From: Paenibacillus polymyxa
GTDB lineage: Bacteria > Bacillota > Bacilli > Paenibacillales > Paenibacillaceae
Assembly: GCF_018614975.1 (NCBI RefSeq)
Contig: NZ_JAGGNR010000011.1
Span: forward strand, 186,001 to 250,000
Direction: 5' to 3'
Length of the DNA stretch: 64,000 nucleotides
The notes below the pieces were generated by a model that saw only the letters and a list, made by a program, of their open reading frames with translations, did not search any database and was not told the DNA's origin. Shown here piece by piece: positions 45,271 to 51,812 of this stretch. The translations under genes were made by a program, and so were the position numbers. Position 1 is the stretch's first letter; each line of letters begins with the position of its first letter.

Positions 45271-45300
45271 TTGACAATATCCTACATATTTCCTTATACT
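45271..45300 (+). promoter_or_regulatory. SigA-type promoter (TTGACA-N18-TATACT)
   Basis: A consensus -35 (TTGACA, 45271-45276) and a near-consensus -10 (TATACT, 45295-45300) with 18-bp spacing. It is the best housekeeping-type promoter in the island and drives a stretch of about 165 nt with no intact gene that ends in a terminator. Confidence 0.7.
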
Positions 45301-45305
45301 ACCCT

Positions 45306-45470
45306 TATGGCGATTGAATAGAGTAATAATCTTGACGAAGCCTATAACCTTGTTAAAGAACTTGAAGGCCATATCTTCGGTAATTGGGACGAAATAGATG
45401 TCAGACCAAGACCGACACATTCCACCATTTTGGTATTTTCCAGTGGTGCGCTCTGTGTTGGTCTTTTTGT
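45306..45470 (+). ncRNA. Candidate small RNA or decayed short gene
   Basis: A stretch of about 165 nt between a good SigA promoter and a hairpin (AGACCGACAC 45409-45418 with GTGTTGGTCT 45455-45464, one mismatch, then TTTTTG). No intact ORF with a ribosome binding site is present. One frame reads ATG GCG ATT GAA TAG and then stays open for 66 codons (to 45522) with protein-like content such as LDEAYNLVKELEGHIFGNWD. The alternatives are therefore a regulatory RNA or a short gene interrupted by an amber codon. Confidence 0.45.
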
Positions 45471-45485
45471 TTGTAAAAATGCTGC

Positions 45486-45513
45486 TTTACCTTTCACCGT
45501 ATACTTCGTATAT
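45486..45513 (+). promoter_or_regulatory. Weak island-type promoter (TTTACC-N16-GTATAT)
   Basis: TTTACC, exactly 16 bp, then GTATAT preceded by TTC. It differs from the consensus in both boxes but lies 300 bp upstream of the sigma-factor gene and just before the LexA-like box, where positive feedback would be expected. Confidence 0.35.
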
Positions 45514-45553
45514 AGTCAGTAAAAGGCATATAAGCGAACGAAATAAATAAATG

Positions 45554-45583
45554 TTGCGAACATTAGTTCGTATTTGTTATTCT
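45554..45583 (+). promoter_or_regulatory. LexA-like box inside the sigma-gene promoter
   Basis: CGAACATTAGTTCG (45557-45570) has both perfect half-sites CGAAC and GTTCG with the 4-bp gap of the Gram-positive SOS box. It lies between a -35-like TTGCGA (45554-45559) and an extended -10 (TG-N-TATTCT, hexamer 45578-45583; 18-bp spacing). The overlap is the usual design of LexA-repressed promoters. The nearest downstream gene is the sigma factor at 45813. The remaining about 220 nt of leader contain no gene. Confidence 0.65.
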
Positions 45584-45812
45584 GAATGTAATAGGATGGG
45601 AATGGGGAGGCGGATCAAAGGGAGATTTCTTGATCGTTTGTATGTAATTAGGCTTATTAGCTTCAATTCTGTGTAAATAAGACTACATAAGGTATATGAG
45701 ATTTCGGGAGCAATAGCGGGAATATAGAGTAAGATCATGCTGGATAGCGACTAGATTGTGAAGAAAGAATACGAACTACTAATAATTAAATAGTTAATGG
45801 GGGAAATGTATA

Positions 45813-46379
45813 ATGTCTGCTACAACTGCTATGGGTTTTGATGATTTATTTGAGATTGGGGATATAGACATGTTCCTGAATAAAGCTCAGGAGAAGTGTC
45901 GTCACAAGCTTAGAGGTAAAACGTTTGCCGGGATGGAGAAAGAAGATGTGACCCAGGAGATTATGATCAAATTAGTTAACTCCCTGGATAAGTATGATGC
46001 AGAAAAAGCCAAAATGTCGACGTTTGTTGATCATCTTATCGAAAATAAAATCAAGGACATGTACCGCAAGTGCATGTCTGAGAAAAATCTCAGTGTGGTT
46101 AACGCTGTACAGATCATGTGTACGGATCAGGGTGGTGGGGATGAATCGGAAGGCTCAGATATCGCCTTAGCGCTTGGTCATGCTGGGTTTGCTTATGAGA
46201 ATTTTGAGTTTGTAACAGATATTATGGAAAATATGAGGCTGAACGAACGTGAGAAACAAATCTTTAAGCTTCGGACTTCGGGGTATGAATTTGTAGAGAT
46301 TGCAGGAATGCTAGGTGTATCCAAGGCACGTATATCCCAGTTATGGAAAGCGATTCGTGAGAAATACGAAGCATTGTAG
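45813..46379 (+). CDS. ECF-sized RNA polymerase sigma factor
   Basis: A 188-residue sigma-70-type factor with region 2 (EDVTQEIMIKLVNSLDKYD and the FVDHLIENKIKDMYRK segment, about residues 45-90) and region 4 (MRLNEREKQIFKLRTSGYEF then IAGMLGVSKARISQLW helix-turn-helix, about 135-180), but no regions 1 or 3. The linker between them is short and acidic/Gly-rich. GGGGGAA precedes the ATG. No anti-sigma gene is adjacent. It is the best candidate for reading the CGTATAG promoters of the island, and its own promoter carries a LexA-like box. Confidence 0.88.
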   Translation: MSATTAMGFDDLFEIGDIDMFLNKAQEKCRHKLRGKTFAGMEKEDVTQEIMIKLVNSLDKYDAEKAKMSTFVDHLIENKIKDMYRKCMSEKNLSVVNAVQIMCTDQGGGDESEGSDIALALGHAGFAYENFEFVTDIMENMRLNEREKQIFKLRTSGYEFVEIAGMLGVSKARISQLWKAIREKYEAL

Positions 46380-46445
46380 TCATAAGTGGCAATTAATAGC
46401 CTAAGTTTGATGAAGATAGATCAGTAACCTACATAGAACAGAGAG

Positions 46446-46470
46446 AGCACCCTTAACTGGGTGCTTTTTT
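46446..46470 (+). terminator. Terminator after the sigma gene, overlapping the next promoter
   Basis: AGCACCC (46446-46452) pairs with GGGTGCT (46459-46465), then a T-run. The 6-nt loop is exactly TTAACT, the -35 box of the promoter that follows. Confidence 0.85.
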
Positions 46471-46481
46471 ATGTCGTATAG
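46453..46481 (+). promoter_or_regulatory. Island-type promoter (TTAACT-N17-GTATAG)
   Basis: TTAACT forms the loop of the sigma-gene terminator; GTATAGAGAGATTAG follows the T-run. It is 34 bp upstream of the 128-residue gene and nearly identical to the copy at 31159-31186. Confidence 0.7.
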
Positions 46482-46514
46482 AGAGATTAGTACAGAAAGA
46501 AAGGCGGAACAAGG

Positions 46515-46901
46515 ATGCTTAGTGTGGTGGTTTTAGGATTTTCTGTGGAACGTCTAGAGGGGTATTCGGATATCGCTTGGGCAAGTCATGATTCTTCGAC
46601 AGCTTCTGATTTAAGCAACAGGGAGTATGCCTTGATCATTGAGAAAGTAGTGGTACAGGCTGATGCTGTCTTGGTTAATCTGGATATGGATCATTTGACA
46701 TCTACTGATATTGTGATCATGCATCATGCTTATATACAAAAAAAACCGATCTTGGGTGTGGGTTTCAGGCCATTGGAGCCTGTCATCGAAGACTTTGTCT
46801 CCAAACGAGTGGCTGATCTGAGCGTGGCTGTACACCATATGCGGACGAACTATATGATCCTAAGCAGCGGTACCAATACTTCATCTGCGGCTCCAATTTA
46901 A
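46515..46901 (+). CDS. Nucleoside 2-deoxyribosyltransferase-like protein
   Basis: A 128-residue protein with a Rossmann-like layout: a VVVLGFSVERL first strand, ADAVLVNLDMDHLTSTDIVI in the middle and YIQKKPILGVGFRPLE after. This resembles the nucleoside 2-deoxyribosyltransferase/TIR-like group, where an Asp/Glu in the DxxLxxLD region takes part in catalysis or binding. The similarity is weak and the protein is short. AAGGCGG lies upstream of the ATG. It could act on nucleotides or be a structural derivative. Confidence 0.4.
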   Translation: MLSVVVLGFSVERLEGYSDIAWASHDSSTASDLSNREYALIIEKVVVQADAVLVNLDMDHLTSTDIVIMHHAYIQKKPILGVGFRPLEPVIEDFVSKRVADLSVAVHHMRTNYMILSSGTNTSSAAPI

Positions 46902-46925
46902 CTGCCGCTCCGATAATACGTATAG
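46898..46925 (+). promoter_or_regulatory. Island-type promoter (TTAACT-N16-GTATAG)
   Basis: TTAACT (its TAA is the stop codon of the preceding gene) sits in the loop of a GCGGC/GCCGC hairpin; 16 bp later GTATAGAGAATG follows, 54 bp before the next gene. Third case of hairpin and promoter overlapping. Confidence 0.65.
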
Positions 46926-46979
46926 AGAATGTAAGGGTAACAATATTCGCTAGACTTTAACTAATGGAGGAATAATTCG

Positions 46980-47354
46980 ATGACACATATGATCAAAGCA
47001 AAAGATGATAAATTAACGGAAGAAATCGTAGCCAGTATGATTGGAAAGTATATCCACGCGCCGACCAATATGCATGAAATCCAGACGCCAACCGGCGCAA
47101 CAACGAAAGCCAACGTTTGGTTTGCTGGTAGTGTAGCTGGTTACGAAAAAGCCGTTATTGGATTCAACTACGAAGAGGGTACCTTTCATGAAGAACTACA
47201 AACATTTTATAACGTTCATTTAACGGATGGTATGGGATACATTCTGACAAGTGCTTACGAATTGGAGATTCATGAACTGACCGAAGAGGAGTTTAATCAA
47301 CTCATTGAAGAGAAAAAGGAAGAGGAACAAGACTCATCTGGTGAAGAGCAATGA
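46980..47354 (+). CDS. Small protein of unknown function
   Basis: A 124-residue protein with beta-rich centre (KANVWFAGSVAGYEKAVIGF) and a very acidic C-terminal tail of about 25 residues. GGAGGAA precedes the ATG. It overlaps the next gene by 4 bp (ATGA). No family recognised; the acidic tail suggests a chaperone-like or binding role. Confidence 0.55.
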   Translation: MTHMIKAKDDKLTEEIVASMIGKYIHAPTNMHEIQTPTGATTKANVWFAGSVAGYEKAVIGFNYEEGTFHEELQTFYNVHLTDGMGYILTSAYELEIHELTEEEFNQLIEEKKEEEQDSSGEEQ

Positions 47355-47566
47355 AGGTGTTAAACTACGCCTCTGATTTAGCTGTAAAAACGTTTGTGTC
47401 AGCTAGCGCTGCAGGTGTGGAAGAATTAATCAACGCATGGATGTTATCCAAACCACACACGTTCGTTACCGGACTGGAGTTTACCTCCACCGTTGATCCA
47501 TCCAGCAGCACGTTGGAATTTGCAGCAATCATCGTATATCAGCCAAGTGAACAAGACCAATCCTAA
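47351..47566 (+). CDS. Small protein, Cse60-like
   Basis: A 71-residue protein. Segments FVTGLEFTSTVD and LEFAAIIVYQ recall the short Cse60-type sporulation/phage proteins that have a strand-helix-strand layout ending in an AIIxY strand. The match is by eye and uncertain. It is translationally coupled to the preceding gene. Confidence 0.5.
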   Translation: MKVLNYASDLAVKTFVSASAAGVEELINAWMLSKPHTFVTGLEFTSTVDPSSSTLEFAAIIVYQPSEQDQS

Positions 47567-47629
47567 CTTATGTATGAGATTATTCCTTCTATAATATAGA
47601 GGCTTTCAGTAAGGAGGTGGGCGAATCTG

Positions 47630-48331
47630 TTGCTCATTTTAGAAAGAGTAATAGGTATTATTATTGCGGTGGTGGTATTAGCTTCGCAATACGGGAGTCT
47701 ATCGGCATCAGGAAATTACAAACGCGTTGACGAAGAAGCGCTTGACTCGAAGATATTGAAGGAAGTAACACAAGAAGAGCGGATACAGCAAGTAAAGCCA
47801 ACGAAGCAAGAAAAACAAGAGAAACAACAGAAACAACAGAAACAAGTTAAATCTGTTGCTGCTGCGCACATACAAATGACGGATATGCTTGAGCAGTATA
47901 TAGAGCTCCATCATGAGAAAACAGTGAGCCGGGCAAAACTGCTGAAGTATGTGAAGTGGGTAGGCCAATATACGAAGGATACGGATATCGATTCCGTCTG
48001 GATTCTGGCTATGATGTGGCAAGAGAGCCGGATGTTAGAGGAAAGTGTATCATCCCATGGAGCGATTGGTTTACTTCAGATTCTTCCAAGCACAGCGAAA
48101 TCGTTGGGAGTTAGCAAACAGGAGCTACATCAGCCTGAAACAAATATCAGGACAAGCATTATATACTTGAAATATCTTATGGATAAGTACGATGGAAATC
48201 TTCGTACAGCAACCATTGCGTACAATCAGGGAGAAGGCAATGTAGCTAAGGGAAAGGCTCGTCCATGGTACTACAATCAAGTGAAGGAACATCATAACAA
48301 GATGCTTGGAATAATCAAAAAAGGTCAATAA
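47630..48331 (+). CDS. Membrane-anchored lytic transglycosylase (SLT domain)
   Basis: A 233-residue protein starting at TTG 47630 (AAGGAGG upstream). An N-terminal membrane segment (VIGIIIAVVVLASQY) is followed by a Gln/Lys-rich linker (QEKQEKQQKQQKQ) and a C-terminal SLT domain, with catalytic Glu in MMWQESRM (about residue 132), GAIGLLQILPSTA and IAYNQGEGNV. It would cleave the glycan backbone from the outside of the membrane. In this island it probably helps particle release or wall remodelling. Confidence 0.88.
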   Translation: MLILERVIGIIIAVVVLASQYGSLSASGNYKRVDEEALDSKILKEVTQEERIQQVKPTKQEKQEKQQKQQKQVKSVAAAHIQMTDMLEQYIELHHEKTVSRAKLLKYVKWVGQYTKDTDIDSVWILAMMWQESRMLEESVSSHGAIGLLQILPSTAKSLGVSKQELHQPETNIRTSIIYLKYLMDKYDGNLRTATIAYNQGEGNVAKGKARPWYYNQVKEHHNKMLGIIKKGQ

Positions 48332-48397
48332 ACATCAGTTAACAATAGATTTTTAATACTACAATATCGTTTATCAATTTTACATAGGGAGATCCAA

Positions 48398-49201
48398 ATG
48401 GGAAAATTTCCAGAACATATTAGTACGAATTTGCAGGTAGATAAGAAGCATTACACAATGGATGACCTAGAAAATATTGAACGTTGTAAGCTCGATGAAC
48501 ATTTCCTCGGGGATTGTATTCTGGTCAATGAGAACCTGATTTGGCATTCCGTTCATAAGTACATTGGAAAGCCCGAAATGATTATTAAGAATCATTGTGT
48601 AGAGAAGGATGATATTCTCCAACTGGGCCGTCTGGGATTCATTAAAGCGATTAGGGCATTTGATATGGGACGTGGCGTGAAATTTAGTTCGTTTGCTGTC
48701 ACTGCGATTGTCAGAGAAATCCGATGTTTTCTAAGAGATAGTGCAAGCATTATTCGTCCAACTCGCACAGCTACGGAATTAATCAACCGAATCAATCGAC
48801 TTGAACACGATATGGGCTACCTGCCACCACCACATGAAATCGCATTGTTACTGGATGAGGAAGAAGAGAAGATCAACAAAGCACTCCAAGTGGGTAAAGG
48901 GGTGAAGTACCTGGATGAGCCTGTAGGTGCTGATGATCAACAAACTCAATCCGTGACATTGATGGATACCATCTATAGTGGGGAGAACATTGAAGAAGGT
49001 ATTCTGGACAAGTTATACGTTGATGCGGTTATTGATTCGGTCAAGCGCAAGCTTAGTGAGAAAGAAATGACTGTACTGAAGTATCGTGTAGAAGGATTTA
49101 ATCAAACTCAGACCGCAGATATGGAAGACATTAGCCAGATGAGAGTCTCTAGAATTATGCGAAAAGTAGCTAAAATGCTGAATAAAAAGGATCAGGCATG
49201 A
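48398..49201 (+). CDS. Sigma-70 family factor with regions 2-4 (SigB/F/G-like)
   Basis: A 267-residue sigma factor. Region 2 is clear (ENLIWHSVHKYIG, then LQLGRLGFIKAIRAFDMGRG and KFSSFAVTAIVREIRCFLRD, about residues 45-125), with region 3 (LPPPHEIALLLDEEEEKI) and region 4 (LSEKEMTVLKYRVEGFNQTQ). The layout matches the SigB/SigF/SigG group rather than ECF. It is the last gene of the island, 48 bp before the right border repeat. TAGGGAGA precedes the ATG. No known sporulation gene neighbour of the sigF/G type (anti-sigma) is present. Role in late island expression is an inference. Confidence 0.85.
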   Translation: MGKFPEHISTNLQVDKKHYTMDDLENIERCKLDEHFLGDCILVNENLIWHSVHKYIGKPEMIIKNHCVEKDDILQLGRLGFIKAIRAFDMGRGVKFSSFAVTAIVREIRCFLRDSASIIRPTRTATELINRINRLEHDMGYLPPPHEIALLLDEEEEKINKALQVGKGVKYLDEPVGADDQQTQSVTLMDTIYSGENIEEGILDKLYVDAVIDSVKRKLSEKEMTVLKYRVEGFNQTQTADMEDISQMRVSRIMRKVAKMLNKKDQA

Positions 49202-49248
49202 TCGTCGTCTCAACCCTTCATATCTTATATAACGTCTCATACATAACG

Positions 49249-49286
49249 TCCCTCCCGCATTTAAGCGTGAGGGATTTTTGCTGTTT
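49249..49286 (+). repeat. Right 38-bp border repeat, terminator-like
   Basis: Direct repeat of 4224-4261 (36/38 identical), again a CCCTCCCGC/GCGTGAGGG hairpin with ATTTTT. It terminates the island's last operon and marks the junction to the dacB upstream region. Confidence 0.85.
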
Positions 49287-49363
49287 TTGCCCTATGGGAC
49301 ATACTCCAAGTTGTCCGGACATAAGATAGTACAAGATTCCAAGTGACCCGGAGGAATGAATTG

Positions 49364-50551
49364 ATGCGAAAAATAACGAAAGTACTTGCATGCATGCTTA
49401 TCCCTGTCTTCTTGCTGTCTTCATTAGGGGTTACTCAAGCCCAGGCAACGATTCAAGGTCCGTCTACACATGCGCAAAGCGCTGCTCTCATTGATGTCAC
49501 ATCAGGCCGGATCTTATACAGCAAGGATGGGGATAAAGAACTGCGAATTGCCAGCTTGACCAAAATCATGACAGCGATCGTAGCGATCGAACACAGCAAG
49601 CTGGATGAGAAAGTGAAAGTGTCTCCCTCAGCTTTTGCCAAAGAAGGATCTTCTCTCTATCTCAAGTTAGGTGAAGAGATGACGCTTGAAAACATGTTGT
49701 ACGGGCTCATGCTCCGTTCAGGCAATGACGCGGCCTCTGCGATCGCAGAACATGTCGGTGGATCGGAAGAAGGCTTTGTCCTGTTAATGAACAAAAAGGC
49801 GGAGCAAATCGGTCTGACGCATTCTCATTTTATGAACCCTCATGGACTGGATGCAGAAGGTCACTATTCAACAGCTAACGACTTGGCACGATTAACGGCA
49901 TATGCATTGCACAATCCGGTGTTCAAACGCATCGTAGCCACGGAAGACAAATCCGCACCGAATCCCAATGAAAGCTGGGAGTACTCCTGGCATAACAAAA
50001 ATAAAATGCTCCGGATGTATGAAGGTGCGGATGGAGTGAAAACCGGCTACACAAAGAAAGCTTTCAGATGTTTGGTCAGCTCGGCTACACGTAACGGACA
50101 GCAGCTCGCCGCAGTAACGCTGAACGACGGAAACGATTGGAACGATCATGCTCGGATGCTTGATTTCGGGTTTGAGTACTTCCCGTTAGTAGAGGTCGCC
50201 AAGCAAGAACAGCCTGTGCAAAATACAGATGTCGTTACGGGCCGGGGATTCTGGTACCCACTGGCTAAAAGTGAAGAAGGCTCATTGACCAAGAAGTTGA
50301 TCCTACACGAAAATAGAGGACAGTCGGAAACGGAAGGCAAGGAACAATCGACAGATCCTTCGTTCGGATTGGCAGGTCGCATTGATATGCAGCTTGACGG
50401 CAAACTTGTTGGCTCAATTCCGGTGTATCGCAAAGGCAGTTATATTCCTCCTGAACCGAAGACAGAAGATGCAACGTTGGGTGGAATCGGTGATGTCTCT
50501 TCCTGGGCAGCTGCATGGCGTGCCGTGTTAAGCCACCTGTTGTCTCCTTAG
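49364..50551 (+). CDS. dacB: D-alanyl-D-alanine carboxypeptidase, DacB type
   Basis: A 395-residue penicillin-binding protein of class C5. It has a signal peptide (LACMLIPVFLLSSLGVTQA) and the three catalytic motifs SLTK (about residue 64), SGN (about 119) and KTG (about 226). In B. subtilis, dacB lies immediately before spmA and spmB and trims spore-cortex peptide cross-linking; the same order here supports DacB. ATG 49364 has GGAGG 9 bp upstream; TTG 49361 is also possible. No amphipathic C-terminal anchor is obvious. Confidence 0.92.
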   Translation: MRKITKVLACMLIPVFLLSSLGVTQAQATIQGPSTHAQSAALIDVTSGRILYSKDGDKELRIASLTKIMTAIVAIEHSKLDEKVKVSPSAFAKEGSSLYLKLGEEMTLENMLYGLMLRSGNDAASAIAEHVGGSEEGFVLLMNKKAEQIGLTHSHFMNPHGLDAEGHYSTANDLARLTAYALHNPVFKRIVATEDKSAPNPNESWEYSWHNKNKMLRMYEGADGVKTGYTKKAFRCLVSSATRNGQQLAAVTLNDGNDWNDHARMLDFGFEYFPLVEVAKQEQPVQNTDVVTGRGFWYPLAKSEEGSLTKKLILHENRGQSETEGKEQSTDPSFGLAGRIDMQLDGKLVGSIPVYRKGSYIPPEPKTEDATLGGIGDVSSWAAAWRAVLSHLLSP

Positions 50552-50582
50552 CTAAATCGCCATTGAAGGGAGGATATAATCC

Positions 50583-51209
50583 ATGATTAATCTAATTTGG
50601 CTGCTCATGATTTTAATCGGATTTGCTTTTGCAGCCGTGAGCGGCAATATCGAAGTGGTCACGCAAGCTGCTTTTGATGGGGCGGCAACGGGAGTCACGG
50701 TCTGTTTTGGACTTATTAGTGTGCTTGTGTTCTGGATGGGCATGATGAAAATGGCTGAAGATGCGGGTCTCCTGGCCCGTATTGCCAAGCTGCTCGGTCC
50801 GGTTGTGGGTTTCCTGTTCCCCGATGTGCCCAAAAATCATCCGGCGATGGGTTATATTCTCTCCAATATGAGTGCCAATCTGCTGGGGCTAGGAAATGCA
50901 GCTACTCCCATGGGAATCAAAGCCATGCAACAGCTGCAGGAGCTTAATCCGGACAAACAAACCGCTTCTCCTGCCATGTGCACCTTACTGGCTCTGAATA
51001 CGGCCAGTATTACCATCATTCCGACAACCCTTATTGCCATCCGGCTAAACTATCATTCTGCAAATGCTACAGAGATTGTGGGAACAACATTGATGGCTAC
51101 CATTATCGCTACACTTGCTGCTATCATCGCCGATCGCTGGTATCGAAACAGGGCTTTACACAAACCGCCGCGCATACAGAAAAGTGGCAATCCCGGCATG
51201 AAAGGATGA
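50583..51209 (+). CDS. spmA: Spore maturation protein A
   Basis: SpmA is an integral membrane protein of the nucleoside-recognition (Gate) family, involved in core dehydration of the spore. The 208 residues have about four or five hydrophobic segments; the MGYILSNMSANLLGLGNAATPMG stretch is diagnostic. GGGAGG precedes the ATG. The operon with dacB and spmB agrees with the known sporulation cluster. Confidence 0.94.
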   Translation: MINLIWLLMILIGFAFAAVSGNIEVVTQAAFDGAATGVTVCFGLISVLVFWMGMMKMAEDAGLLARIAKLLGPVVGFLFPDVPKNHPAMGYILSNMSANLLGLGNAATPMGIKAMQQLQELNPDKQTASPAMCTLLALNTASITIIPTTLIAIRLNYHSANATEIVGTTLMATIIATLAAIIADRWYRNRALHKPPRIQKSGNPGMKG

Positions 51210-51215
51210 GCACCT

Positions 51216-51749
51216 TTGTTAACCTTCATCAACTGGATCTCCGTCTGGGCCATCCCGGTTATTATCGCGTTTGTTCCATTATATGCGTTTACCAAAAAGG
51301 TCCCGGTTTACGAATCCTTTGTTGATGGGGCCAAGGATGGATTCTCTACTGCAATCAGTATTATTCCACATCTCGTGGGCATGATGGTCGCAATCAGCGT
51401 ATTTCGTGCCTCGGGTGCACTGGATTTTGTGATTAGTCTGTTCGCTCCGCTGGTGTCCTGGATGGGTGTTCCGGGCGAAGTATTGCCACTCGGAATACTC
51501 CGTCCTTTAACGGGGACAGGCTCTCTGGCGTTTACAACCGATCTAATCAAAACCCATGGCCCTGACTCCATGATTGGACGTATGGCATCTACGATTCAGG
51601 GGAGTACAGACACCACGTTATATGTGCTGACTGTTTATTTTGGGGCTGTAGGCATACGGAACGGTCGATATGCACTCAAAGTAGGGTTGTTTTCCGATGT
51701 TGTTGGTTTTATTGCTGCCCTCGCCATTTGTTTGCTCGTTTTTGGTTAA
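51216..51749 (+). CDS. spmB: Spore maturation protein B
   Basis: SpmB, partner of SpmA, 177 residues, with the same Gate-type segments (MGVPGEVLPLGILRPLTGTG and IQGSTDTTLYVLTVYFGAVG). Start at TTG 51216, 6 bp past the spmA stop, with AAAGGATGAG upstream. Function inferred from homology and operon context. Confidence 0.94.
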   Translation: MLTFINWISVWAIPVIIAFVPLYAFTKKVPVYESFVDGAKDGFSTAISIIPHLVGMMVAISVFRASGALDFVISLFAPLVSWMGVPGEVLPLGILRPLTGTGSLAFTTDLIKTHGPDSMIGRMASTIQGSTDTTLYVLTVYFGAVGIRNGRYALKVGLFSDVVGFIAALAICLLVFG

Positions 51750-51812
51750 AAGATATCTCCTTTCCTTCCGATATATTAGATATGCTAGAATAATAGCGGA
51801 GGAGAGTGAGAC

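Noticed and set aside
45157..45420. 87-residue minus-strand frame over the control region
   Set aside because: Overlaps a coding 3' end, a SigA promoter and a candidate RNA; no ribosome binding site and low-complexity composition.
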